Source of the DNA: DATLFP01 sp035540955
GTDB lineage: Bacteria > Actinomycetota > Acidimicrobiia > Acidimicrobiales > CADCSY01
Reading direction: 5' to 3'
Length of the DNA: 19,983 nt
Assembly: GCA_035540955.1 (NCBI GenBank)
Contig: DATLFP010000055.1
Location: 1 to 19,983, forward strand
Made by a program: the position numbers and the translations under genes. Positions within the stretch are counted from its first letter, which is position 1; each line of letters opens with the position of its first letter. This document shows positions 1 to 7,610 of this stretch, piece after piece. The notes beneath the pieces were generated by a model. It saw nothing but the letters and a program-made list of their open reading frames with translations, did not search any database and was not told where the DNA came from.

Positions 1-1137
1 TGGGACTACGACTACACCGGCGGGGACTCGAACGGGAACCTCGACAAGCTCGGCGACAAGCGGGTCGGCATCATCGGCACCGGCGCCACCGCGGTCCAGG
101 CCGTGCCCCACCTCGGCGAGGCCGCCCAGCACCTGTACGTGTTCCAGCGCACGCCGAGCTCGGTCGACGTCCGCGGCAACCGGCCAACCGATCCCGATTG
201 GGCCGCGAGCCTCGAGCCGGGGTGGCAGAAGCGCCGGATGGAGAACTTCAACAACCTCGTCTCCGGCATCCCCGAGGCCGAGGACCTCGTCGACGACGGC
301 TGGACCGACATCATCGGCAAGCTGCTCGTGTCCATGCGTCGCGACGACGCCGACCGCAGCCTCGAGGGCATCGGCAAGACCATGGAGATCGCCGACTTCG
401 AGAAGATGAACCAGGTCCGGTCACGCGTCGACGAGATCGTCGCCGACCCGGCGACCGCCGAGGCGCTCAAGCCGTGGTACCGGCAGTTCTGCAAGCGGCC
501 CTGCTTCCACGACGAGTACCTGCACACCTTCAACCGTCCCAACGTCACGCTCGTGGACACCGAGGGCCGTGGCGTGGACGCCATCACCCCGAAGGGCGTG
601 GTCGCCAACGGCGTCGAGCACGAGCTCGACTGCCTGATCTTCGCCACCGGGTTCGAGGTCGGCACCGACTACAGCCGCCGCGCCGGGTGCACGATCGTCG
701 GCCGCGACGGCGTCACCCTGGCCGAGAAGTGGGCCGACGGCGTGCGGACGCTGCACGGCATGCACAGCCGCGGGTTCCCCAACCTGTTCTTCATGAACAC
801 GGCCCAGGCCGGCTTCACGGCCAACTTCCCCCACGCGCTGGACGAGATGAGCGTGCACCTCGCCTACCTCCTCGACCGCGCCCGGCGCGACGGCGTCACC
901 GTGATCGAGGCGGACCAGGACGCCGAGGACGCGTGGGTGCAGACGATCGTCGACCTCGCCCGGATGGGCCAGTCGTTCCTCGAGTCCTGCACCCCCGGCT
1001 ACTACAACAACGAGGGCAAGCCGAACGAGCGAGCCGCTCAGAACGGCTTCTACGGCGCCGGCCCGGTGGCGTTCTTCAACCTGATGGCGTCGTGGCGCGA
1101 CGAGGGGTCCCTGGCCGGGCTCGAGCTGTCGAGCTGA
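1..1137 (+). CDS. Flavin-containing Baeyer-Villiger-type monooxygenase, 3' part (5' end outside window)
   Basis: Open reading frame enters from the left edge in frame 1 and stops at TGA 1135-1137, giving 378 residues. Near residue 25 it has a nucleotide-binding loop GTGATA (third Gly of GxGxxG replaced by Ala), as in the NADPH Rossmann fold of class B flavin monooxygenases, followed by VFQRTPSS. Later come KRPCFHDEYLHTFNRPNVTL, which carries the Arg of the conserved BVMO 'KR' region, and FATGFEVGTDY, the family's ATG motif. The FAD-binding Rossmann fold and most of the FxGxxxHxxxW[P/D] fingerprint lie upstream of the window; the opening residues WDYDYTG look like the fingerprint's final W-D (inference). 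Expected reaction: NADPH- and O2-dependent conversion of a ketone to an ester or lactone in the cytoplasm. The substrate is unknown. The gene is followed after 154 bp by an alpha/beta hydrolase, the usual next enzyme in such pathways. Confidence 0.9.
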   Translation, partial: WDYDYTGGDSNGNLDKLGDKRVGIIGTGATAVQAVPHLGEAAQHLYVFQRTPSSVDVRGNRPTDPDWAASLEPGWQKRRMENFNNLVSGIPEAEDLVDDGWTDIIGKLLVSMRRDDADRSLEGIGKTMEIADFEKMNQVRSRVDEIVADPATAEALKPWYRQFCKRPCFHDEYLHTFNRPNVTLVDTEGRGVDAITPKGVVANGVEHELDCLIFATGFEVGTDYSRRAGCTIVGRDGVTLAEKWADGVRTLHGMHSRGFPNLFFMNTAQAGFTANFPHALDEMSVHLAYLLDRARRDGVTVIEADQDAEDAWVQTIVDLARMGQSFLESCTPGYYNNEGKPNERAAQNGFYGAGPVAFFNLMASWRDEGSLAGLELSS

Positions 1138-1157
1138 CGATCAGCCGGCGGCGAGCG
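1114..1157. repeat. Direct repeat, left copy (31 bp exact core)
   Basis: Bases 1127-1157 are identical to 2232-2262 (31 of 31). Counting from 1114 and 2219 the match is 40 of 44, with the four differences clustered just before the core. The copies are 1105 bp apart in the same orientation. This copy holds the last codons and stop of the monooxygenase gene, followed by 17 bases that in the right copy are the last codons of the minus-strand membrane protein gene. Here those 17 bases are not attached to any gene. Confidence 0.9.
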
Positions 1158-1291
1158 GCGTCCTCTCGTTCTCGTGCGGGATCTGCTGACGAAGGCCCCG
1201 GTGCGGACGCTGCGAGGTGGCTGCCCGCGGGGCTGTACCACTGGCCCATGATCATCGGCGGCCGGCTCGCCAACCGTGGGCGGACGCGCTG

Positions 1292-2242
1292 ATGCAGCTG
1301 CGCACGCGCCACCTGCTGCTCGCGGCCGGTGTCGTCGCGGTCGCGGTCGCCGCGACGCGTGCGCGCCGGACACCGGCGTGGGCGACGGTCGACGACCCGC
1401 TCGGCGCCGACGGCGTCGCCCTTCCGTCGGGGGCGCGCACCACGGTCGTCACCGACGACGACGCCCGGCTCGAGGTCCTCGTGACCGGTCCTGACGACGG
1501 CTCCACCGTCGTGCTCTCGCACTGCTGGACCGGCGGCATGTCGCTGTGGGGTCCGGTGGCGCGTCGGCTCGTGGCGTCCGGGCACCGGGTCGTGCTCTAC
1601 GACCAGCGCGGCCACGGTCGGTCGACGCTCGGTCGGGCGCCGCTCACCGTTGACCGCCTCGGCGACGACCTGCGCACCGTGCTCGAGGCGCTCGACGTGC
1701 GCGACGCGGTGCTCGCCGGGCACTCGATGGGCGGCATGACGGTGCAGGCGCTGGCTGCCAACCATCCGGACGTCGTCGCGTCGCGAGCGCGCGGCATCGT
1801 GCTCGCCGGCACGGCCGCGCACGTGAGTCGTGTGCCCATCCCGGCATGGGCGGCCGCGGCGGCGCTGGGGGACCGGCGCACCGCGAGGCTCCAGGCCCAG
1901 GACCCGTGGTCGATGCGACGGATGTTCGGCGACGTGGTGCATCGCACCCACGTTGACGCCGCTCGCGACACGCTGCTCGCTACGACCGGCCAGGCGCGCG
2001 CGGGATGCCTCGTGGCGATGACCCGCATGGACTACCGGAGCGGGCTGTCGACGATCGGTGTGCCGACCGTCGTTGTCGTCGGCAGCAAGGACCGACTCAC
2101 CGCACCGGCGAGGGCGCGCGTGCTCGCCGCCGCGATCCCGGGCGCCCGGCTCGAGGTGCTCGACGGGATCGGTCACATGCTCCCGCTCGAGGCGCCTGAC
2201 GTGCTCGCCCGCGAGATCGCCGGGCTCAGCATGTCGAGCTGA
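1292..2242 (+). CDS. Alpha/beta hydrolase with N-terminal membrane anchor
   Basis: 316 residues. The ATG at 1292 was chosen because it gives a short basic start (MQLRTRH) followed by a hydrophobic segment at residues 8-21, a likely signal anchor; the in-frame ATG at 1217 only adds a low-quality basic extension. Alpha/beta hydrolase landmarks are in order: oxyanion-loop HCWTGG near 77-82, YDQRGHGRS near 103-111, nucleophile elbow GHSMGG with Ser145, acid Asp267 in GSKDR, and catalytic His295 in GIGHM. The length fits esterases, lactonases and haloperoxidase-like hydrolases. Position directly after a BVMO gene suggests ester or lactone hydrolysis (inference). The gene lies between two copies of a 31-bp direct repeat and ends 3 bp from the stop of the convergent minus-strand gene, so it may be a later arrival here. 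Substrate unknown; a BioH-like role cannot be excluded but has no specific support. Confidence 0.85.
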   Translation: MQLRTRHLLLAAGVVAVAVAATRARRTPAWATVDDPLGADGVALPSGARTTVVTDDDARLEVLVTGPDDGSTVVLSHCWTGGMSLWGPVARRLVASGHRVVLYDQRGHGRSTLGRAPLTVDRLGDDLRTVLEALDVRDAVLAGHSMGGMTVQALAANHPDVVASRARGIVLAGTAAHVSRVPIPAWAAAAALGDRRTARLQAQDPWSMRRMFGDVVHRTHVDAARDTLLATTGQARAGCLVAMTRMDYRSGLSTIGVPTVVVVGSKDRLTAPARARVLAAAIPGARLEVLDGIGHMLPLEAPDVLAREIAGLSMSS

Positions 2243-2262
2243 CGATCAGCCGGCGGCGAGCG
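2219..2262. repeat. Direct repeat, right copy (31 bp exact core)
   Basis: Partner of the copy at 1114-1157, with exact core 2232-2262. Here the repeat spans the convergent ends of two intact genes: the hydrolase stop TGA at 2240-2242 on plus, and the membrane protein stop (TCA, 2246-2248) with its last Ala-Leu-Ala-Ala-Gly codons on minus. The C-terminal residues of the two plus-strand proteins also agree (AGLELSS and AGLSMSS), although the proteins are otherwise unrelated. Confidence 0.9.
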
Positions 2263-3475
2263 CGGCCTCGACCGCCTCGCGGTCTTCGGCGGTGCCGAGG
2301 AGCACCGCGGCGCGGTCCGCGAGGCCGATGAGGATGGCGGCGCCGAGCACCGGTGTCGCCGACCGCATGAGCCACGTCGACTCCGCGAGCAGGCTGACGA
2401 CGAACGCCAGCAGCGACGCGTTCATCGCCGCGAACACGGCGCCGTCGAGCCGGGGCCACCGGGTCCGGTTCGACGTCGCCACCAGCAGCAGCGCGAACAC
2501 CGCGTTGGTGAGCACGCCGACGAACATCATGTGGTCGAGGGCGAGGATCTGGTGCTGCGGCGCGGCGTCGATGTCACCGCCGTTGGCGGCCACGAGGTAG
2601 TTCAGGAACACGATGTTGGCGACGATGGCGGCCGCGGCGACCGTCGCGTACCTGCCGGGACCGCGGTCGCGCCACGCCACGGCGCGGGCCGGGCGCCACA
2701 GGCGAGCCACGAAGATCACGACGCCGGCGAGCTCGATCATGGCGGCGAGGGGCGGGAGGGCGTCGACGTCGAGCAGCAGGCCGATCATGAGCAGCACGCC
2801 ACCGAGGAACGGCAGCGCGATCTGGGCAGTGCCGAGCCGGCCGGCGGGGCCGGGCACCGCGCCGCGCACGCCCCACTCGGCGAGCGCCATGCCGACGGGG
2901 ATCAGGAAGCCGACGACCATGGTGGCCGGATGGGCGTCGGAGCCGCCGTCGGTCAGGACGTTCTCGCCGGTGGCGATCTCGATCGCCAGGAGCACGCCGA
3001 TGACGCCGCCGACGACGGACGTCGCCACCGCGGCGACGAAGCCGAGGTGGACCGTGCTCAGCACCGTGTGCCGGGCGCGCGATGCGACCCAGACGAAGAT
3101 GCCGACGATGACGGCGAGCGCGGCGGTCCCGAGGACGGCCCGAGGCTCCTCGTAGGTGAACGCGAACGTGAGCGCGAAGACCGGCAGGACGAGGGCCGAC
3201 GCGTGGGCCAGCCCCCGGGCGGCCCGGATCGAGCCCGGGGTCGCCTCGCGACCGAAGAGCCACAGCGACGCCGCGAACACGCTCGTCGTGATCCAGCCCA
3301 GGGTGCCGGCGTGGACGTGGGACAGCAGGACCTTGCGGTCGAAGTCGACGATGTCGGTGCCGTTGAGGATGCCGATGGCCACCGTCCACACGAACACCGT
3401 CATGGCCATCACCAGCAGCAGCCGCACCTCGGCCCGCAGCGGGTGCGAGGTCCGGTCGATCACGCCCGTGTGCAC
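2246..3475 (-). CDS. Polytopic membrane protein with conserved-looking histidines, function unknown
   Basis: 409 residues from a GTG start at 3475, chosen because GAGGGG lies 5 nt upstream; the next GTG (3463) has no ribosome binding site. Almost the whole protein is hydrophobic, with about 11-12 predicted transmembrane helices separated by short loops. Histidines sit at or in helices: SHVHAGTLGW (His53, His55), SDAHPATMVVGF and ALDHMMFVGV. Paired His at a helix start followed by a Gly-rich helix recalls haem-copper oxidase subunit I and NnrS-like proteins, but I cannot identify the metal-ligand set, so a haem or copper role is only a guess. It is divergent from bioB across 165 bp and convergent with the hydrolase (3-bp gap). 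The reading frame stays open upstream to 4471, but that part is antisense to bioB and is not hydrophobic. Confidence 0.8.
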   Translation of the reverse strand: MHTGVIDRTSHPLRAEVRLLLVMAMTVFVWTVAIGILNGTDIVDFDRKVLLSHVHAGTLGWITTSVFAASLWLFGREATPGSIRAARGLAHASALVLPVFALTFAFTYEEPRAVLGTAALAVIVGIFVWVASRARHTVLSTVHLGFVAAVATSVVGGVIGVLLAIEIATGENVLTDGGSDAHPATMVVGFLIPVGMALAEWGVRGAVPGPAGRLGTAQIALPFLGGVLLMIGLLLDVDALPPLAAMIELAGVVIFVARLWRPARAVAWRDRGPGRYATVAAAAIVANIVFLNYLVAANGGDIDAAPQHQILALDHMMFVGVLTNAVFALLLVATSNRTRWPRLDGAVFAAMNASLLAFVVSLLAESTWLMRSATPVLGAAILIGLADRAAVLLGTAEDREAVEAALAAG

Positions 3476-3640
3476 GGCAACCCCTCGAGCACCATGCGAC
3501 ACAGTATGGATCGTGTGCGGTGCGGTCGCGGTCGCGGCGCCGGTCGCAGCCGGAACGGGAAGGTGGCGGGCACCCGCTGACGAGGTCGGGCGCCCGGTTC
3601 GGCTAGACACGGGGCCGCTCATCGCTCGCGGAGGCTGCTC
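3476..3640. other. Divergent intergenic region, membrane protein / bioB
   Basis: 165 bp containing the starts of two divergent genes. On the minus strand a TACTGT hexamer (actinobacterial -10 form TANNNT) begins the 13-mer at 3494-3506. Near bioB there is a 10-bp palindrome CGGGCGCCCG at 3587-3596 and a GCGGG-CA-CCCGC inverted repeat around 3566-3577. I see no convincing -35/-10 pair for bioB and no recognisable BioQ- or BirA-type operator. Confidence 0.4.
3494..3506 (-). promoter_or_regulatory. 13-bp motif shared with the aldehyde dehydrogenase upstream region
   Basis: On the minus strand this reads TACTGTGTCGCAT, 18 nt before the membrane protein start. The plus-strand sequence at 9254-9266 upstream of the aldehyde dehydrogenase reads TAGTGTGTCGCAT, 12 of 13 identical. 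Both begin with a TANNNT hexamer, so the motif could be a -10 element plus start region, or an operator overlapping it. Two sites only, so this is tentative. Confidence 0.35.
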
Positions 3641-4597
3641 ATGACACGCCACGACTGGACCCGCGCCGAGGTGCGCGACGTGCTCGACCGTCCGTTCCAC
3701 GACCTGCTCGCCGACGCCCACGCGGTGCACCGGGCCCGGTTCGGCACCGGGGAGGTCGAGGGTGCGATGCTCCTGTCGATCAAGACCGGTGGGTGCCCGG
3801 AGGACTGCGCGTACTGCCCCCAGTCGGCGAGGCACCAGACCGGCCTGGCGGCCCAGGGCCTGCTCGGCCTCGACGTCATCGTCGCCGCCGCCCGCAACGC
3901 CAGGGCGGCGGGCGCCACCCGGTTCTGCATGGGGGCGGCGTGGCGGTCGCCGACCGACCGCCAGGTCGACGCCGTCGCCGACGCCGTGCGGGCCGTCGGC
4001 GCGCTCGGGCTGGAGACGTGCGCGACGCTCGGCATGCTGACGGCCCCGCAGGCGGCCACGCTCGCCGGCGCCGGCCTCGACTACTACAACCACAACCTCG
4101 ACACCTCGCCCGAGTTCTACGGCGAGATCATCACCACCCGGACCTACGGGGACCGGCTCGAGACGCTCGCGGCCGTGCGCGATGCCGGCGTCAAGCTGTG
4201 CTGCGGCGGCATCGTCGGCATGGGCGAGTCCCGCGACGACCGCGCCGGCCTCCTGCACCAGCTCGCCATCCTCGACCCCCATCCCGAGAGCGTCCCCGTC
4301 AACCTGCTCGTCCAGGTGCCGGGCACGCCGCTGCACGGCGTCGAGCCCCTCGACGGGCTGGAGCTGGTCCGCACCGTCGCCGCCGCCCGCCTCCTCATGC
4401 CGGGCTCGGTCGTGCGGCTGTCCGCGGGCCGGGCGTCGATGACCGACGAGCTCCAGGCGCTGTGCCTCCACGCCGGTGCCAACAGCATCTTCCTGGGCGA
4501 CACGCTGCTCACCACGCCGAACGCCGGCGACGACCGTGACCGCGACCTGCTCGGCCGGCTCGGTCAGCAGCTCGCGGCGGAGCCCGTGCTGCGGTGA
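3641..4597 (+). CDS. bioB: Biotin synthase
   Basis: 318 residues; ATG with GGAGG upstream. Radical SAM enzyme that inserts sulfur into dethiobiotin to form biotin. The [4Fe-4S] ligands are visible as CPEDCAYC (Cys52, Cys56, Cys59), followed by PQS. The ligands of the second [2Fe-2S] cluster known from E. coli BioB are all present in context: TRFCMGAAWR, LETCATLGM, KLCCGGIVGMGE, and the Arg in VRLSAGR. The signature YYNHNLDTSPEFY is intact. Slightly shorter than E. coli BioB (346) but within the family range. First gene of bioB-bioA-bioF-bioD; its TGA overlaps the bioA GTG by 4 nt, implying translational coupling. Confidence 0.98.
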   Translation: MTRHDWTRAEVRDVLDRPFHDLLADAHAVHRARFGTGEVEGAMLLSIKTGGCPEDCAYCPQSARHQTGLAAQGLLGLDVIVAAARNARAAGATRFCMGAAWRSPTDRQVDAVADAVRAVGALGLETCATLGMLTAPQAATLAGAGLDYYNHNLDTSPEFYGEIITTRTYGDRLETLAAVRDAGVKLCCGGIVGMGESRDDRAGLLHQLAILDPHPESVPVNLLVQVPGTPLHGVEPLDGLELVRTVAAARLLMPGSVVRLSAGRASMTDELQALCLHAGANSIFLGDTLLTTPNAGDDRDRDLLGRLGQQLAAEPVLR

Positions 4598-5856
4598 CGT
4601 GGGTCGAGCGTGACGCCGCCGTCGTGTGGCACGGCTTCACGCAGATGGCCGCCTACGCCGAGAACCTGCCCGTCATCGTCGAGGCCGGCGAGGGCCGCGA
4701 GCTGATCGACGTCGCCGGCAACCGGTACCTCGACGCCATCTCCAGCCTGTGGGTGACGACGCTGGGCCACCGCGTCCCCGAGCTGGACGACGCCGTGCGG
4801 GGCCAGCTCGACCGCATCGCCCACTCCACCATGCTCGGCAACGGCAACCGGGTCGTGATCGAGCTCTCCGAGGCGCTCGCCGCCGTCGTCCCCGTCGACG
4901 GGCCCCACTTCCTCTACGCCGGCGATGGCGCCACCGCCGTCGAGCAGGCGCTGAAGATCGCGTTCCAGTACTGGGTCAACCGCGGCGAGCCTCGCACCGG
5001 GTTCGTCGGTCTCGGCGGCGCGTACCACGGCGACACCATCGGGGCGCTGTCGCTCGGCGACCGCGGGTTCGGAACCACGATCTTCGAGCCGCTGCTGTTC
5101 CCGGTGCGTCGCGCCGCCACCGTCGAGGACGCGGTCGACGCCGTGCTGCGCGGCGGCGACGAGCTTGCCGCGGTGATCGTCGAGCCGCTCGTGCAGGCGG
5201 CCAACGCCATGGCGATGCTGGACCCCGGCGCGCTGGCCGATCTCGGCGCCGCGTGCGCCGAGACCGGCGTGCTGCTGATCTGCGACGAGGTCGCCACCGG
5301 CTTCGGACGCACCGGCACCCTGTTCGCGTCCGAGCAGTGCGGTCTGCGCCCCGACCTGCTCGTGCTCGGCAAGGGGATGAGCGGTGGCTACCTCCCGCTG
5401 TCGGCAACCGTGGCGGCCGACCGCGTCTTCCGGGCGTTCCTCGGCCCTGACCTGTCCGACCGCACGCTGTACCACGGCCACTCCTACGGCGGGAACGCGC
5501 TGGCGTGCGCGGTGGCCCTGCGCCACCTCCAGCTCCTCGAGGAGTGGGACGTGCTGGCGAACGTGCGGGCTCGGGAGGCGCAGCTGCGGGCCGGCCTCGA
5601 CGAGGCGGTGGCGCCGCTCGCCGCCGTGGGCGACGTCCGCCTGCGGGGGCTCATGGGCGGGGTCGACCTGCTCGCCCCCCGTCCCGACCTGCGGTGGGGG
5701 CGGCGGGTGTGCGCGGCGGCGGTGCGTCGGGGCGTGCTGCTGCGCCCCATCGGCGACACCGTGATCCTCATGGCTCCCCTCACCCTCAGCGCCGAGGAGG
5801 CCGACCGCATCGTCACCGTGCTGCGCGACGCGATCCTCGAGGTGTGCAGGCCGTGA
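4594..5856 (+). CDS. bioA: Adenosylmethionine-8-amino-7-oxononanoate aminotransferase
   Basis: 420 residues from a GTG that overlaps the bioB stop (GTGA). Class III PLP aminotransferase that converts KAPA to DAPA, usually with S-adenosylmethionine as amino donor. Seen in order: VVWHGFTQM at the N-terminus (typical of BioA rather than other class III enzymes), SSLWVTTLGHRVPELD, LYAGDGATAVEQALKIAFQYW, GAYHGDTIGALS, LICDEVATGFGRTG with the PLP-pyridine Asp231, and LGKGMSGGYLPLSAT with the Schiff-base Lys260. Length matches E. coli BioA (429). The amino donor (SAM or, as in BioK, lysine) cannot be decided by eye. The stop overlaps the bioF start by 4 nt. Confidence 0.96.
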   Translation: MTWVERDAAVVWHGFTQMAAYAENLPVIVEAGEGRELIDVAGNRYLDAISSLWVTTLGHRVPELDDAVRGQLDRIAHSTMLGNGNRVVIELSEALAAVVPVDGPHFLYAGDGATAVEQALKIAFQYWVNRGEPRTGFVGLGGAYHGDTIGALSLGDRGFGTTIFEPLLFPVRRAATVEDAVDAVLRGGDELAAVIVEPLVQAANAMAMLDPGALADLGAACAETGVLLICDEVATGFGRTGTLFASEQCGLRPDLLVLGKGMSGGYLPLSATVAADRVFRAFLGPDLSDRTLYHGHSYGGNALACAVALRHLQLLEEWDVLANVRAREAQLRAGLDEAVAPLAAVGDVRLRGLMGGVDLLAPRPDLRWGRRVCAAAVRRGVLLRPIGDTVILMAPLTLSAEEADRIVTVLRDAILEVCRP

Positions 5857-6947
5857 GCTGGTCGGCGTGGGCCGCCGCCGAGTCCGAGGCGATCCGCGCC
5901 GCTGGCCAATGGCGCACCGTGCGGGCCCTCGCCGGGGGCGGGCCCCGGTTCCGGCTCGGCGACCGCGACGTCGTGTCGTTCGCGTCGAACGACTACCTCG
6001 GCCTGAGCCAGCACCCGGCCGTGGTCGCCGCGGCCCGCGCCGCCCTCGAACGCCACGGCGCCGGCGCCGGATCGGCCAGGTTGCTCGTGGGCGGCCGGCC
6101 CGAGCACGACCATCTCGAGGCTGAGCTGGCCGCCTGGAAGGGCCAGCCGGCAGCCCTGCTGTTCACGACCGGCTTCGCCGCCAACCTCGGCGTGCTGTCG
6201 GTGCTGGGCGGGCTCGACGTCACCATCTGCTCCGACGAGCTGAACCACGCCTCGATCATCGACGGCTGCCGCCTGTCCCGGGCCCGGATCGAGATCTACC
6301 GCCACGGCGACCTCGACCATCTCGACACGCTGCTCGGCGAAGCCGGCCGCGCCGTGGTGGTCACCGACACGGTGTTCTCGATGGACGGCGACGTCGCCGA
6401 CGTCGGTGCCCTTGCCGCGCGGTGCGCCGGCCGGGGCGCGCTGCTCGTCCTAGACGAGGCCCACGCCGTCCTCGGCCCGGACGTCGACGCCGGCGGCGAG
6501 GTGCTGCGGGTCGGCACCCTGTCCAAGACCCTCGGCTCCCTCGGCGGCTTCGTCGCCGGCCCGGCCTCGCTCGTCGACCTGCTCCGCAACCGGGCCCGGT
6601 CGTTCATCTTCACCACGGCGCCGACCCCGGCCGACACCGCCGCCGCCCTGGCCGCGCTGGCGGTGCTCCGCTCCGCCGAGGGCGATGCGCTGGTGCGCCG
6701 CCTGCGGCACCACGTCGAGCGGGTGCGCGCCGGGCACCCCTCGCCGATCGTGCCGTTCGTGCTGGGCGACGAGCAGCGGGCGCTCGACGCCAGCGCCGCG
6801 CTGGCCGACCGCGGCCTGCTCGTGCCCGCCATCCGGCCACCGACGGTCCCGGCGGGCACCTCGCGCCTGCGGGTGACGTTGTCCGCGGCGCACACCGACG
6901 CCGACGTCGACCGCCTTCTCGATGCCCTCGCCGACCTCCCGGCCTGA
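5853..6947 (+). CDS. bioF: 8-amino-7-oxononanoate synthase
   Basis: 364 residues from GTG 5853, which overlaps the bioA TGA by 4 nt; in-frame upstream sequence is antisense-quality and inside bioA, so it was not used. PLP-dependent alpha-oxoamine synthase that condenses pimeloyl-ACP or -CoA with L-alanine. Seen: SFASNDYLGLSQHP, GAGSARLLVGG, HDHLEAELAAWKG, DELNHASIIDG, FSMDGDVADV, VLDEAHAVLG and TLSKTLGSLGG with the PLP Lys225. Slightly short for the family (E. coli 384), the saving being mostly in the region before the C-terminal domain. Supplies KAPA to BioA. The last 26 nt overlap the bioD start. Confidence 0.96.
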   Translation: MSWSAWAAAESEAIRAAGQWRTVRALAGGGPRFRLGDRDVVSFASNDYLGLSQHPAVVAAARAALERHGAGAGSARLLVGGRPEHDHLEAELAAWKGQPAALLFTTGFAANLGVLSVLGGLDVTICSDELNHASIIDGCRLSRARIEIYRHGDLDHLDTLLGEAGRAVVVTDTVFSMDGDVADVGALAARCAGRGALLVLDEAHAVLGPDVDAGGEVLRVGTLSKTLGSLGGFVAGPASLVDLLRNRARSFIFTTAPTPADTAAALAALAVLRSAEGDALVRRLRHHVERVRAGHPSPIVPFVLGDEQRALDASAALADRGLLVPAIRPPTVPAGTSRLRVTLSAAHTDADVDRLLDALADLPA

Positions 6948-7575
6948 GCTCGTCGTCGGTGTGGCCGGCACCGGCACCGATGTCGGCAAGACGTGGGTCG
7001 CGGCCGCGGTGGCGCGGGCGCTTCGGGGCGACGGTGTCACCGTTGCGGCCCGCAAGCCGGTGCAGTCCTTCGCCGCCGCCGACCCCCCCGACGCCCGTGA
7101 CGCCGCCGTCCTCGCCGCCGCGACCGGCGAGCGCCCCGAGGACGTGTGCCCGCCCCACCGCTCCTACGCGCTGGCCATGGCGCCACCCATGGCAGCCGCG
7201 GCCCTGGGCCGGTCCCGGCTCGCGCTGGCCGACCTCGTGACCGAGCTGGTGTGGCCGGCGGTCGAGGTCGGTCTCGTCGAGACCGTCGGCGGCGTGCGGG
7301 CCCCGGTCGCCGACGACGCGGACAGCGCCGCCCTGCTGCGGGCGATCGATCCCGACCTGGTGGTGCTGGTGGCCGACGCCGGCCTCGGCACCGTCAACCA
7401 CGTGCGCCTGTCGGCAGCCGCCCTCGACGGCCTGCCGGTCCTGGTGGTGCTCAACCGCTACGACGACACCCTCGACCTGCACCGCCGCAACCGCGCCTGG
7501 CTCGCCGACCGCGACGGCTTCGACGTGGTGGTCGCCGTCACCGACGTCGCCGCCCGCGTCGCCGCCGGGCGGTGA
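6922..7575 (+). CDS. bioD: ATP-dependent dethiobiotin synthetase
   Basis: 217 residues; ATG at 6922, 26 nt inside the end of bioF. No clear ribosome binding site, so translation probably depends on bioF. BioD carboxylates DAPA and closes the ureido ring using ATP. The P-loop is GTGTDVGKT (residues 16-24, Lys23), preceded by the beta strand LVVGVA, and followed by RKPVQS with Lys45, equivalent to the substrate-binding Lys37 of E. coli BioD. ETVGGVRAPVAD corresponds to the family's 'EGAGG' segment with Thr-Val in place of Gly-Ala. LVVLNRYDD is the adenine-recognition Asn region. Length is near E. coli (224). Last gene of the operon; a 21-bp gap and a hairpin separate it from the convergent monooxygenase. 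Confidence 0.95.
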   Translation: MPSPTSRPELVVGVAGTGTDVGKTWVAAAVARALRGDGVTVAARKPVQSFAAADPPDARDAAVLAAATGERPEDVCPPHRSYALAMAPPMAAAALGRSRLALADLVTELVWPAVEVGLVETVGGVRAPVADDADSAALLRAIDPDLVVLVADAGLGTVNHVRLSAAALDGLPVLVVLNRYDDTLDLHRRNRAWLADRDGFDVVVAVTDVAARVAAGR

Positions 7576-7593
7576 GCGGCGCTGCGCCCGGCC

Positions 7594-7610
7594 CGCTCAC
7601 GACGTGAGCG
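7594..7610. terminator. Hairpin at the convergent bioD / BVMO junction
   Basis: Perfect inverted repeat CGCTCAC-GAC-GTGAGCG (7-bp stem, 3-nt loop) in the 21-bp gap and last codons of the minus-strand monooxygenase. A bidirectional terminator is plausible from the location. There is no T-tract on either side, so it may be Rho-dependent or only an RNA 3' end stabiliser. Confidence 0.5.

Noticed and set aside
1292..2242. Hydrolase as BioH for the nearby biotin operon
   Set aside because: Only the generic alpha/beta hydrolase motifs are visible; it has an N-terminal membrane anchor, lies on the far side of a minus-strand gene, and follows a BVMO.
1114..2262. Insertion sequence explaining the direct repeats
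   Set aside because: No transposase, no terminal inverted repeats inside the repeats, and 31 bp is too long for an ordinary target duplication.
3476..4471. Upstream extension of the minus-strand membrane protein frame to 741 residues
   Set aside because: It is antisense to bioB, lacks hydrophobic segments, and a ribosome binding site supports the start at 3475.
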